Under the pieces are notes generated by a model. The model was given only the letters and a program-made list of their open reading frames with translations, was not told where the DNA came from and made no database searches. A program made the translations under genes and the position numbers. Source: an uncultured Kordiimonas sp. (lineage in GTDB: Bacteria; Pseudomonadota; Alphaproteobacteria; Sphingomonadales; Kordiimonadaceae). Taken from it: a stretch of DNA of 64,000 nucleotides. Shown piece by piece: positions 26,652 to 35,098 of this stretch (within the stretch, counting starts at the first letter, position 1; each line of letters starts with the position of its first letter). Where the stretch lies: contig CANNEK010000001.1 of NCBI GenBank assembly GCA_947503625.1, forward strand, positions 1,296,152 through 1,360,151, read 5' to 3'.

Positions 26652-27257
26652 TCAAAGTAGGCCGTGATGCTCCAGCACGTCACGTAAGACGCCCGGTGCC
26701 GTGAACTGATGGCCGATCATATCCAGCTGCTCCGCCGCCAAAACATTTTCACGCCGGTCATCCACATAGATCGTGGCTTCCGGGTCCAGATGAAAACGCG
26801 ATATAGCCGTGTGATAGATACGCGGATCAGGTTTGATCAACCCCTCTTCGCCGGACACCACAACGCCTTCAAAATGATCTGTAAAGTCATGCGAGCGGCA
26901 AAAGTCCGGCCACTTTTCCATGGAAAAGTTCGTGAGCCCGTAAACACGTACACCTCTCTCCATAAGTTCCAGCAGGATATCGACAGAACCGCCGATAACC
27001 GGCCCCAGTGTTTCGTTCCAGCGGGCATCAAAGGCCTGTATCAGGTCTTCATGTTCCGGAAATCTGGCGGATAACGTCTTGACTCCGTCAGCAAAGGATC
27101 GCCCCCGGTCATGCTCGCTATGCCAGTCCAGTGTAACAACTTCCTGCAGGAAGTAATTCAGTTCGTCATCGTCATCGATCAGTTTTTGATAAAGAAAACG
27201 TGGGTCCCACTCCACAAAGACATTGCCAATATCAAACAAAACCGTTGTTGGCTGCAT
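26652..27257 (-). CDS. HAD superfamily (subfamily IA) hydrolase
   Basis: 201 residues. HAD motifs in order: nucleophile Asp9 in FDIGNV (second Asp replaced by Gly-Asn, as in YihX/haloacid dehalogenase-like members), motif II Thr in GLTNFS, motif III Lys in LIKPDPRIY, and motif IV IYVDDRREN. The helical cap lies between about 15 and 80. Probably a small-molecule or sugar phosphatase. The start has AGGA a few bases upstream. A large hairpin lies 20 bases before the start in the gap after rpmJ, so it may be controlled separately from rpmJ. Confidence 0.9.
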   Translation of the reverse strand: MQPTTVLFDIGNVFVEWDPRFLYQKLIDDDDELNYFLQEVVTLDWHSEHDRGRSFADGVKTLSARFPEHEDLIQAFDARWNETLGPVIGGSVDILLELMERGVRVYGLTNFSMEKWPDFCRSHDFTDHFEGVVVSGEEGLIKPDPRIYHTAISRFHLDPEATIYVDDRRENVLAAEQLDMIGHQFTAPGVLRDVLEHHGLL

Positions 27258-27276
27258 AAAATCCTACCCCTAAATA

Positions 27277-27318
27277 GATTTAGCCGCGCAACCCTAGCAA
27301 AGGGTGCACGGCTAAATC
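27277..27318. terminator. Long hairpin between rpmJ and the HAD gene
   Basis: GATTTAGCCG and CGGCTAAATC form a perfect 10-bp outer stem; ACCCT/AGGGT continue it internally around a 5-base loop. On the minus strand it is followed by TATTTAG, a weak tail. It ends rpmJ transcription or structures the leader of the HAD gene. Confidence 0.5.
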
Positions 27319-27369
27319 AAATGTTCAAAACGGGTTTCGCCGGAACCGGTGAAAGCCCTGATAGGGGAA

Positions 27370-27495
27370 TTAACCCTGACGCGCTTTAAACCGGCGCTGC
27401 GTCTTGTTGATCACCAAAAGACGGCCCTTGCGACGAATAACACGGCAATCGCGGTGACGTGACTTAAGGGACTTCAGGCTATTGCGAACTTTCAT
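27370..27495 (-). CDS. rpmJ: 50S ribosomal protein L36 (zinc-less form)
   Basis: 41 residues beginning [20 protein letters not shown] and ending RRFKARQG, the alphaproteobacterial L36 of the longer type. It has a single Cys instead of the C-C-C-H zinc knuckle, i.e. the 'C minus' paralogue. It is a component of the large ribosomal subunit. Start codon is ATG; the protein is strongly basic as expected. It is monocistronic, followed by a long hairpin. Confidence 0.95.
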   Translation of the reverse strand: MKVRNSLKSLKSRHRDCRVIRRKGRLLVINKTQRRFKARQG

Positions 27496-27975
27496 TGCTC
27501 GTCATCCTAAAAAAAACAGTTAAACCATACTCTTGGCTGGTCTCTAGCGTATCTGGACCTGCCAAGGCTGCAGCGCCGAATCTGTCGCTACTCGAATCCA
27601 TTGGCGGCGGACAATACTTATGCACCCCTATGCTGTCAATAGCCGCAGGCGAAAAATCAGGGAAAATCAAGCGTACCAAAGAATAGCGGCACGAAATGGT
27701 GCTTACATAACACAGAGACACCCGCCAATTAAGGTCGGGTGCCTCCTTATCCCCGTTAGATAGCGGGGTGTCCGCTCACGCTATTGCGTCAGTAGGAACA
27801 TAGTACCAAAACGAGATAGTCTTGTCATGGAAATAAAACAACAGGTACCATGACCTAATTTGTGCGGTCAGGTCGAATTTTTTCCCAGTATCGACAGAAC
27901 ATCGCTATATTGCCGTAGCTTTCCTGCCTTATCCGAGGGGCAAAAGCATATTGGGCAAATTCCCGGGAGACATCC
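27496..27975. other. 480-base gene-free interval with several inverted repeats
   Basis: Short open frames on both strands lack ribosome sites and family resemblance. The interval holds the promoter of rpmJ on the minus strand and the leader of the M14 peptidase gene on the plus strand. The structured segment is listed separately. No tRNA or tmRNA signature was found. Confidence 0.5.
27717..27883 (+). other. Structured leader: competing hairpins ending in T6
   Basis: GACACCCGC (27717-27725) can pair with GCGGGGTGTC (27763-27772). Alternatively CACCCG/CGGGTG (27719-27741) and CCCCG/CGGGG (27751-27768) form two local hairpins, mutually exclusive with the first. Further on, GTCATGG/CCATGAC (27824-27854) overlaps a weak GACCT/AGGTC stem (27852-27874) that precedes TTTTTT (27878-27883). 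The layout resembles an attenuator or small RNA about 95 bases before the M14 peptidase start, but this is inference from pairing alone. Confidence 0.3.
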
Positions 27976-29100
27976 ATGCTAATTTCATCGCAATTCGACA
28001 GCGGAAATATCGAGACAGTCGATATCAGCGAAAACAATGATGTGCGTCTGAAAATCAAGAAAGACAACAAATCAGACTTTTTTCAGTGGTTTCACTTCCG
28101 GGTTTCAGGCGTTGCAGACGCAATGTGCCGATTCGTCATCGCCAACGCAGGCGATGCAGCTTATGCAGATGGCTGGACAGGATACTCGGTTTGCGCTTCC
28201 TATGACCGCGAAAACTGGTTTCGGGTTAATGCAAATTATGAAGAGGGTGCGCTGAGCTGGCAGATCGAACCCGAGCAGGACAGCCTTTATTTCGCTTATT
28301 TTGCACCCTACTCAATGGAACGGCACGCAGACCTGATCGCTGATGTCAGCGCATCACCGCTGGTGACAAGCAGTGTGCTTGGTCATACGCTCGACGGTCA
28401 GGACATGGACCTGGTAGAAATAGGGCACGGATCGGAAGGTAGAAAAAAAATCTGGCTTATTGCCCGGCAACACCCGGGGGAAACCATGGCAGAATGGTGG
28501 ATGGAAGGGGTTTTTGATTTTCTGCTGGATGAAGACAATCCGGTTGCCCGAAACCTCCTGGATAATGCGCACTTCTATATTGTTCCCAATATGAACCCGG
28601 ACGGATCAAAGCGCGGCAACTTGCGCACCAATGCAGCTGGCGCAAACCTGAACCGCGAATGGAAAGACGCCACGATGGAGCGCAGCCCGGAGGTATATCT
28701 GGTGCGCCAAAAGATGCAGGAAGCCGGCGTTGACTTTCATCTGGATGCACACGGCGACGAAGCCCTGCCCTACAACTTCATCGCAGGTTTCGAGGGTGTT
28801 CCTTCAGTGACAAAAAAACAACTCGCGCTGCTTGACCGGTACCAGACATTGCTTTGTGATATGTCACCCGACTTCCAGCGAGAACACGGTTATCCGGTCG
28901 AGGCCCCCGGCACGTCGGACTTACGCAAAAGCACGGACTATGCGGCGGAGACTTTTGGCTGCCTCGCCGTGACGCTTGAAATGCCGTTTAAGGACAATGC
29001 AAATCTGCCAGACGCCGAGTGGGGCTGGAGCCCCGAACGCTGCCGTCATTTGGCGCACGCCTGTATTGCCAGCCTGGCGCAAATGGTTGACGAGCTCTAG
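27976..29100 (+). CDS. M14-family zinc carboxypeptidase, cytosolic carboxypeptidase-like
   Basis: 374 residues. Residues 1-125 form a beta-sandwich like the N domain of cytosolic carboxypeptidases (WFHFRVSGVADA, PYSMERHADLIADV). The M14 catalytic domain follows: zinc ligands His166 and Glu169 in RQHPGET, NMNPDGSKRGNLRTNAAGANLNREW for substrate binding, the third zinc ligand in LDAHGDE near 258, and catalytic Glu in TLEMPFK near 342. There is no signal peptide, so it acts in the cytoplasm, removing C-terminal residues from peptides or proteins; targets are unknown. Its TAG stop shares the palindrome CTAG with the stop of the convergent aquaporin gene. Confidence 0.92.
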   Translation: MLISSQFDSGNIETVDISENNDVRLKIKKDNKSDFFQWFHFRVSGVADAMCRFVIANAGDAAYADGWTGYSVCASYDRENWFRVNANYEEGALSWQIEPEQDSLYFAYFAPYSMERHADLIADVSASPLVTSSVLGHTLDGQDMDLVEIGHGSEGRKKIWLIARQHPGETMAEWWMEGVFDFLLDEDNPVARNLLDNAHFYIVPNMNPDGSKRGNLRTNAAGANLNREWKDATMERSPEVYLVRQKMQEAGVDFHLDAHGDEALPYNFIAGFEGVPSVTKKQLALLDRYQTLLCDMSPDFQREHGYPVEAPGTSDLRKSTDYAAETFGCLAVTLEMPFKDNANLPDAEWGWSPERCRHLAHACIASLAQMVDEL

Positions 29101-29768
29101 GCTTCGCCTCGATCAGAAGCTTTAACCGTCTCGAATTGCCTGAAAACCAAAAGCGCCAGAAACGCACCAACTATCTGCGCCAGAATAAAAAACGGCACAT
29201 CGGCCCCCAGAATACCAGAGAAGCTGTTCGTCATCGAACGGGCAATGGTAACCGCCGGGTTGGCAAAGCTGGTTGATGCTGTGAACCAATAAGCCGCAGT
29301 AATATAGAGCCCGACAGAGAAAGGGATCGCTTCCGGCCGGTACCGCAAACATCCGAGGATCGACATTAGCAGACCGAAAGTTGCTACACCTTCGGATATC
29401 CATTGCCCGATACCGGTCCTCTGTTTCATCGAAGCCTGCAATAGCGGCACATCAAACATTGCGTGCGCGAGCAGCACACCGGCGATACCGCCTATGATCT
29501 GGGTCAGGATGAACAAAGCCGCCTCATTGCGCTCAATGTCACCGTGCACCAAAAACACAAGAGTGACAGCAGGGTTGAAATGCGCGCCGGAGATAGGCGC
29601 AAAAGCAAGGATGAGAACGACCAGAATGGCACCCGTCGCTGCCGTATTGCCCCACAGCGCCAAAGCGACATTCCCCCCTGACAGCGTTTCAGCCATAATG
29701 CCTGAACCCACCACCGTCGCGAGCAGGAAAAGGGTTCCGATGAATTCAGCCAAAAGTTTCTGGCGCAT
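29097..29768 (-). CDS. MIP/aquaporin family channel, arsenic-linked (AqpS-like)
   Basis: 223 residues from the ATG giving MRQKLLAEFIG, with AAGGA upstream. Six hydrophobic helices and two NPA boxes are present: HFNPAVTL in the first half and ANPAVTIAR in the second. It follows an arsenate reductase gene by 19 bases. In rhizobia the aquaglyceroporin AqpS paired with ArsC lets arsenite leave the cell after arsenate reduction; the gene pair here suggests the same. No ArsR or ACR3/ArsB gene is seen in the window. Confidence 0.88.
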   Translation of the reverse strand: MRQKLLAEFIGTLFLLATVVGSGIMAETLSGGNVALALWGNTAATGAILVVLILAFAPISGAHFNPAVTLVFLVHGDIERNEAALFILTQIIGGIAGVLLAHAMFDVPLLQASMKQRTGIGQWISEGVATFGLLMSILGCLRYRPEAIPFSVGLYITAAYWFTASTSFANPAVTIARSMTNSFSGILGADVPFFILAQIVGAFLALLVFRQFETVKASDRGEA

Positions 29769-29787
29769 GGCACAATTTCCTTCCGGG

Positions 29788-30267
29788 TCAGTCGCCATGG
29801 ACTTTCTGCATTGCAAGGCGCAGATCCTGCGCAGACATGGTTTCAAAGTCCAGAGCCAAAAAGGCTTCTATGTTAGCCTGTAATCCTTGATAGACAGTAC
29901 GGAAAGCCTGTTCAATCTTGCCGTCAGGGCCATTGACCCCCGCCGGGTCGGGGAAGCCCCAATGTACCGTTACCGGGGCTCCGCGCCAGATCGGGCAAAC
30001 CTCGCCCGCAGCGTTGCCACAAACGGTAACAACAATATCAATCTCGGGCGCATTATCGCCTGTGAATTCATCCCAGCTCTTGGAGCGAAAAACGGAGGTA
30101 TCGTAGCCTTCCCCTTCCAGGTGCTTCAACGCGAAAGGGTTAACCTGTCCTACAGGCTTGCTGCCAGCACTAAAGGCCTTCAGCCGACCGGCGCCGAGTT
30201 TGTTGAAAATGGCTTCTCCAAGTATAGACCGCGCTGAATTACCCGTGCATAAAACCAGAATATTCAT
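29788..30267 (-). CDS. arsC: Arsenate reductase / low-molecular-weight protein tyrosine phosphatase family
   Basis: 159 residues opening with the phosphatase loop C-x5-R as CTGNSARS (Cys7, Arg13). Further features are SAGSKPVGQVNP and the later DIVVTVCGNAAGEVCPIW, with the redox cysteines expected for thioredoxin- or glutaredoxin-coupled arsenate reductases, and a HWGFPDPA Asp motif. It reduces arsenate to arsenite. It is the first gene of a two-gene unit with the aquaporin. Confidence 0.88.
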   Translation of the reverse strand: MNILVLCTGNSARSILGEAIFNKLGAGRLKAFSAGSKPVGQVNPFALKHLEGEGYDTSVFRSKSWDEFTGDNAPEIDIVVTVCGNAAGEVCPIWRGAPVTVHWGFPDPAGVNGPDGKIEQAFRTVYQGLQANIEAFLALDFETMSAQDLRLAMQKVHGD

Positions 30268-30511
30268 TGCACATCCCCTATTTCATCGTCAAAACCCGAC
30301 GTCTGTGGATCACACATATCAATCACAAAAGCGTGCGAAGCCTTATCTTTGATCGTTTAGCCTTTATGTTCGCTGATACACCGTCTGCGGTGACAGATTT
30401 ATGACAAAGCGTATTTCTGTGCCCGGGCGAACGGAGTGCTACCTGGCGATGAGATGCTTGACAGTAACGTGCAGAATGCCAAGATCGCCAATCTAGGGAG
30501 TGGGCAGATAG

Positions 30512-31135
30512 ATGACATGGACGCCGGAAGCGATTGTCGCGTGGCTGGAGGCCACAACACATGATCCCCTGGGGTTGGGTGTAGCTCTGGCGCTTGCAAC
30601 GCTGGTTACGGAGGACGGCACTCTTGTTGCCGGAAGCCTGCTGGTCGGCAGCGGACTGGCGTCACCCTTACTGGTGGTCGTGGCTTTGCTCGTCGGCATC
30701 GTTGGCGGCGACGCGGCGTTGTATGCCGTTGGCTGGGCGGCACGGGAAAGCCGTACACTCCGGCGCAGGCTTCCGATCAAGCGCGCCAAAAAGGTTCGCA
30801 ACTGGCTGCGAGGTCGTGAAACTGCTGTGCTGTTTTTTTCGCGTTTTTTACCCGGAACCCGGTTGGTTACCTATCTCACGTTTGGATTTCTACGCCTTTC
30901 ATTCCTGCACTTCATAACCGTCATGACTGTCGCGTGCATGCTTTGGGTTATTGGTATTGTGTTTTTCATTAGTGAAATCCAGAAAGCCTTCAGCGGCATC
31001 GGCGGCTTGTATGCGGCGCTGATTGCGACAGCGGCCGCGGTCGGCATCATTGTCGTGGCACCAAAGCTTGCGGGAAAGTCAAAACGCGCGACCACACTGG
31101 ATGACGTAGGACTGGAGCGCTCCAATGACCAATAA
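30512..31135 (+). CDS. DedA family membrane protein
   Basis: 207 residues. It carries the DedA/VTT core with the FSRFLPGTR motif near residue 110, conserved acidic residues TEDGT near the first helix, and GDAALYAVG. Four to five hydrophobic segments are seen. DedA proteins are thought to flip polyprenyl phosphate or phospholipids in the inner membrane. The frame overlaps the downstream ATP-grasp gene by 11 bases, so the pair is translationally coupled, suggesting a shared task. Confidence 0.88.
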   Translation: MTWTPEAIVAWLEATTHDPLGLGVALALATLVTEDGTLVAGSLLVGSGLASPLLVVVALLVGIVGGDAALYAVGWAARESRTLRRRLPIKRAKKVRNWLRGRETAVLFFSRFLPGTRLVTYLTFGFLRLSFLHFITVMTVACMLWVIGIVFFISEIQKAFSGIGGLYAALIATAAAVGIIVVAPKLAGKSKRATTLDDVGLERSNDQ

Positions 31136-32258
31136 CCCGACGCCTCTGCCACGCAGCAGCGCGCCTCATGCAGGCATGCCGGCATTGGACGCTTCAGCTG
31201 ATGAAACCTCCTGGTTTGAATTCGCCCCCGCACACCTGTTCTATACGCCGATCGCCCTGTATTGCGGCTGGTTGTCGCTGCGCCACTTTGGGCCAACGTT
31301 GCTGACCAACGCCAACCCGTCCCTGCCCTATTCCGGGCTGGTCGGCGAAAGCAAATATACTGTGATGGCCGAGGTGAACGAACAAGCACGGCACCTGCTT
31401 GCTCCTTATGTGCGGCTGTTGCGCTGGGGCGGTTCCGGAGGACTTGAACGGACCACAACAGAAGCAGAACAGGCCATGGCCGAAGAAGGCCTTACCTTCC
31501 CGTTGGTGGCAAAACCGGACATCGGCATGCGCGGAGCTGGCGTTCAACTGGTCCATAACACTGCAGAATTGCGCGACTATGCCGAAAGCTTTCCAGCCGG
31601 TGCCAATTTTCTGTTGCAGGCACTGGTTGAAGAAGAAGGTGAAGCGGGTGTTTTTTATGTGCGCGAACCCGGCGAGAACAAAGGCCGCATCACCAGCCTG
31701 ACACTGAAGTATTTCCCCCGCGTTCACGGCGATGGCAAGAGCAGCCTCAGGGAGCTGATTTTACGTGACCCGAGAGCGGGAAAACTACCGCACCTGTATT
31801 TTGAGCGCCACCGGGAACGACTGGATGACATTATCGAAGATGGCCAAAGCATCCGACTGGCTTTCGCAGGTAATCACTGCAGAGGCACGATCTTTCGAAA
31901 TGGCAATGACCAGATAACCGAGGCCATGACTGATGCCTTCGACCAGATCGCAAAATCCATGGACGAGTTTTACATCGGGCGTTTCGACATTCGCTTCGGC
32001 GATTTTGAGGCCCTGAAAAACGGCAACGGTTTTCGTATCATCGAGATAAACGGTGCCGGCGGCGAGCAGACCCATATTTGGGACTCGCGCACAACACTCC
32101 GGCAGGCCTATAGCGCGTTGATGCAACAATTCGGAGCACTCTATCGCATCGGTGCAAAAAACCGGCGCCGAGGCTTCAGTCCTACGCCTCTGATGTCACT
32201 TGTTCGCGCGTGGCTCGGCGAGAAGAAACTCACCAAACACTATCCTATTACGCACTAA
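31125..32258 (+). CDS. ATP-grasp family ligase (D-Ala-D-Ala-ligase-like), unknown substrate
   Basis: 377 residues. The ATP-grasp fold is recognisable from FPLVAKPDIGMRGAGVQLV (ATP-binding strand with Lys), the ANFLLQALVEEEGEAG linker, and the metal-binding end of the fold GFRIIEINGAGGEQTHIWD (Glu and Asn). A hydrophobic helix near residues 35-50 (LFYTPIALYCGWLSL) suggests membrane association, fitting its coupling to the DedA gene. Such enzymes activate a carboxylate as acyl-phosphate and join it to an amine or thiol. Product unknown. Confidence 0.75.
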   Translation: MTNNPTPLPRSSAPHAGMPALDASADETSWFEFAPAHLFYTPIALYCGWLSLRHFGPTLLTNANPSLPYSGLVGESKYTVMAEVNEQARHLLAPYVRLLRWGGSGGLERTTTEAEQAMAEEGLTFPLVAKPDIGMRGAGVQLVHNTAELRDYAESFPAGANFLLQALVEEEGEAGVFYVREPGENKGRITSLTLKYFPRVHGDGKSSLRELILRDPRAGKLPHLYFERHRERLDDIIEDGQSIRLAFAGNHCRGTIFRNGNDQITEAMTDAFDQIAKSMDEFYIGRFDIRFGDFEALKNGNGFRIIEINGAGGEQTHIWDSRTTLRQAYSALMQQFGALYRIGAKNRRRGFSPTPLMSLVRAWLGEKKLTKHYPITH

Positions 32259-32314
32259 CAAACTGATTATACATCGACAACCCCATTACCCATTGGCAAT
32301 CAAAGGAGACAAAA

Positions 32315-32767
32315 ATGGATTTCATCAAGAAGAATATTGACTGGATACCCGCCATTATCATCGCGATTATCCTGGGCGGAAGTTTGCCGTTTAAATTTAC
32401 CGGATCGCCCATTACCGATCATATTTTTGACGTGGTTGGCCTGTTCCTTGGCCTGGATTTCTTCCGCACCTCGGGTGGCTATATCATTGGTGTTGCCGAA
32501 TTGATCGCCGTTATCCTTGTACTGGTGCCGAAAACACGGGGTCTTGGCGGACTGATGACAAGCGGCATCATGACTGGCGCAATTTTCTTCCACCTGGCAA
32601 CCCCTTTGGGTGTAACGGTGCGATGGGAAGAAAATGGTGCACAGATGGAAGACGGGACCCTGTTTTACACAGCTGTTGTTGCCTTCATAAGTGGCTTGTT
32701 TCTGTTTTTCCGGAACAAAGATGCCGTATTGGCCCTTGTGGGCATGGGGGACAAAACCGAAGCCTGA
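32315..32767 (+). CDS. DoxX-like membrane protein
   Basis: 150 residues with four hydrophobic helices, starting with WIPAIIIAIILGGSLPFKFTG. IIGVAELIAVILVL and GAIFFHLATPLGV are the DoxX-like family signatures. Function is unsettled; relatives are linked to redox or membrane stress. The start has a clear AAAGGAG. It follows the ATP-grasp gene by 56 bases and could share its transcript. Confidence 0.8.
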   Translation: MDFIKKNIDWIPAIIIAIILGGSLPFKFTGSPITDHIFDVVGLFLGLDFFRTSGGYIIGVAELIAVILVLVPKTRGLGGLMTSGIMTGAIFFHLATPLGVTVRWEENGAQMEDGTLFYTAVVAFISGLFLFFRNKDAVLALVGMGDKTEA

Positions 32768-32797
32768 TTGAAATTCGGTAGCGTCTGTCTCGCGCAT

Positions 32798-32817
32798 GGG
32801 CGGAGTTCGCTCCGCCC
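32798..32817. terminator. UUCG-tetraloop hairpin between convergent genes
   Basis: GGGCGGAG and CTCCGCCC form a perfect 8-bp stem closed by TTCG, an exceptionally stable tetraloop. No T-run follows on either strand. It lies between the DoxX gene and the DUF2336 gene and may stop or stabilise either transcript. Confidence 0.45.
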
Positions 32818-32834
32818 CCGACGAGCCTTAAACT

Positions 32835-33815
32835 TCACGAATTGCTGGAAGCCTTCTTCAACAGGCCAAGGAATGTGTGGGCGTCGGCTTTACTGATATC
32901 TGCCTTCCGCATTAATGCAACAAACAGGCTGCTGTCTCCGGAGTGCAGCATATCCTTCGCAGCAGCCAGAGTAAGCCCGGATTTGTAGGCGAGCGCGCTC
33001 TCGAGAAAAGCAATACTGCCCTTCTCCGACATGTCGAGCATCAGATCCGTCGTCAGGCGTCTTTGCGCCCGCAAATCGCCCACATAGGCATGTATTTGTG
33101 TCTCACTGGCATTTTCGATCATTGTCCAGATTGTTTTTGAAGCAGCGCTTCTCATCAAACTGTCTGAAACATCGCTCGAAAGCTCGTACTGCCCTTCCAA
33201 CAGGCACCGGAATTTGTCAGATACCTTGTCAATAATCTGGTTAACGATCGCGAGAGGCAAGCCCGGCCGCGCACCCAGCATATCCATAAGGTTTTGCCTG
33301 TCCGGAAAACGTTTCACAACGTTCGATAATACCGATTCGTTCAGCGGCGCTGTTTCATTGCGAACCAAATAACTGATACTTTTTTCAGAACCGAAAGTTA
33401 CAAGCGCTTCGCACGCAGCTTCCCCCAGATCCTTGCGCCGCGCTATCGTAACATGAGCATGTTCTTCAAGATGCGGGATCAGGCCCGCGAGCTGACTGTC
33501 GGAAAATACGGTTGTAGACGCCAGAAAAGGTCCCGCAACGCTTTCCACATCCGTAGCAATTTTTGCCGCCAGATCATGGGGCACAAAAGGGCACGTGCGC
33601 AGCTCGAAAGCCAATGCTTCCCGCACTTTTGTAGCAACGTCCTGAGCGAGTGCGCGGGCAACATTCTCGATAACGATGCGCTGCTCCTGGTCTTCCGACC
33701 GGTGCAGAAAATCTGATACACGCCTGGTCAACACTACTTTTTCAAGCGTGTCGGCATTCACCATTTTAACCGGGTCGATACTCACGTTTGCTGATCCTAG
33801 TTTGTTGTTCGACAT
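32835..33815 (-). CDS. DUF2336 protein
   Basis: 326 residues, soluble, largely helical. The pattern RRVSDFLHRSEDQEQRIVIENVARALAQD, the GPFLASTTVFSD segment and repeated 'ALVTFGSEKSISYLVRNETAPL' helices match DUF2336, a family almost confined to alphaproteobacteria and built of HEAT-like helical pairs. Function unknown. About 150 bases upstream lies a second, clearly related copy on the same strand; the two align along their whole length (for example GARPGLPLAI versus GARKDLPLSI), so they arose by tandem duplication. Confidence 0.85.
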   Translation of the reverse strand: MSNNKLGSANVSIDPVKMVNADTLEKVVLTRRVSDFLHRSEDQEQRIVIENVARALAQDVATKVREALAFELRTCPFVPHDLAAKIATDVESVAGPFLASTTVFSDSQLAGLIPHLEEHAHVTIARRKDLGEAACEALVTFGSEKSISYLVRNETAPLNESVLSNVVKRFPDRQNLMDMLGARPGLPLAIVNQIIDKVSDKFRCLLEGQYELSSDVSDSLMRSAASKTIWTMIENASETQIHAYVGDLRAQRRLTTDLMLDMSEKGSIAFLESALAYKSGLTLAAAKDMLHSGDSSLFVALMRKADISKADAHTFLGLLKKASSNS

Positions 33816-33969
33816 GCCTTACATTACCAACTGCTATAGATTGCACACTTTCGTGACCATTAGATAAACAAGCTGGTAAAATTTTTGTTAATTTTTCAGT
33901 ACTTAACGTCAAAGGCTTCCTCGCTAACGGACATATATAAAACCCGCATCACAGCCCACCATTGCGACT

Positions 33970-34920
33970 TCAGGTTGCTTTGTTATGTGCCTTGACAAGG
34001 CCCAGATATTTGGGTGCAAGATCATCCGGAACATCGGCGCGCTTCATCAAACGAACAAAAGCCGGCGTATCATCCAGAGTCAAAACACGTTTGATACTAT
34101 CCACCGTTTGCCCTGTCTGAAGGGCAAGGGCACTCTCCAGAAATTTCATACTGCCGCGTTTCGCCATTTCAACAACTGTCTGGTGTGTCAGGCGGCGGTT
34201 GACCCGCAAGTCGGTTACAAAAGCATGAATTTGGGACGTGGTTGCGTCGCAGACCTGCTGCCACATCACTTCATAGCCGCTGCTACCCGCAAGGTCGGCC
34301 GCAACATCATCTTCCAGATAATAATGCTCGACCAACACAAGCCGGAAATGATCCGATACTTTTTCGATAATACGCTCGGCAATTGACAGAGGCAGGTCCT
34401 TGCGAGCCCCCATATGGTCCATCAACCGCCTGTTGGAAGCAAATCTATCAATGACGGTGCCACAGGCGGCTTCAGGAAGTTCCAACCGGTCGTTGCGCAA
34501 AAGTGCCGCGACACTGGGCTCCCGCCCAACCTTCACAAGGGCCTGAATAACCTGCTCCGACAAGTCGTCTCGCCGAGCAATCCAGACACGGACCGCATCT
34601 TCCAGTTCCGGTATGAGAGCCTCAAACGCATCGTCAGAAAATATCTGCGTTGCCTGCAGGAAGGGACCTGAAACCTGCTCGATATCTGTCGCAATCTTTT
34701 GTGCCAGATCGCGCGACAAGCGTGAACAGCGGCGTAATTCAAAAGCCAGAACACTCCGCACCTGCTCGGAGATATCCTGTGCCAGAACACGCGCAACATT
34801 TTCAACCGTGCGGCGCTCAACATCTGCCTGCTCTGTCGCAAGAAACTGCCCAACCTTTTTGGCCAGCAATATCTTTTCAATCCTTGTTGAATCTACGAGG
34901 CTCGCCATCGACAAATCCAT
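33970..34920 (-). CDS. DUF2336 protein, tandem paralogue
   Basis: 316 residues from the ATG giving MDLSMASLVDST; AAGG lies 7 bases upstream, whereas the longer frame has no ribosome site. It shares with the downstream copy the segments RRTVENVARVLAQDI, GPFLQATQIFSDDAFEALIPELED, VSDHFRLVLVEHYYLEDDV and QIHAFVTDLRVNRRLT. The residue preceding GPFL and the C-terminal tails differ. As with the other copy, no activity can be assigned. Relatives sometimes occur near signalling or cell-cycle genes, but none is adjacent here. Confidence 0.85.
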   Translation of the reverse strand: MDLSMASLVDSTRIEKILLAKKVGQFLATEQADVERRTVENVARVLAQDISEQVRSVLAFELRRCSRLSRDLAQKIATDIEQVSGPFLQATQIFSDDAFEALIPELEDAVRVWIARRDDLSEQVIQALVKVGREPSVAALLRNDRLELPEAACGTVIDRFASNRRLMDHMGARKDLPLSIAERIIEKVSDHFRLVLVEHYYLEDDVAADLAGSSGYEVMWQQVCDATTSQIHAFVTDLRVNRRLTHQTVVEMAKRGSMKFLESALALQTGQTVDSIKRVLTLDDTPAFVRLMKRADVPDDLAPKYLGLVKAHNKAT

Positions 34921-35098
34921 GTCATTACCTTCTGTACTACACCTGCTAAAACTGATGCCATGTGCCAGTGGGTGTTCAATCTTGCACAGGAAGTTGATGA
35001 TTTCGTCAACGAACGCTGACAAAACAAGGAAAAAACACGTCAAATTTTAATCAAAAACGGCACGACAATAGCTGAAAGTCATGGTGACTTTTTATAAA

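Noticed and set aside
27580-27620. Possible tRNA or tmRNA fragment (ACTCGAATCCATTGGCGGCGG)
   Set aside because: No T-arm stem, no anticodon arm and no tag-peptide frame around it.
27495-27721. Open frames of 63 and 80 codons on either strand beside rpmJ
   Set aside because: No ribosome sites, odd composition and no family resemblance; treated as intergenic.
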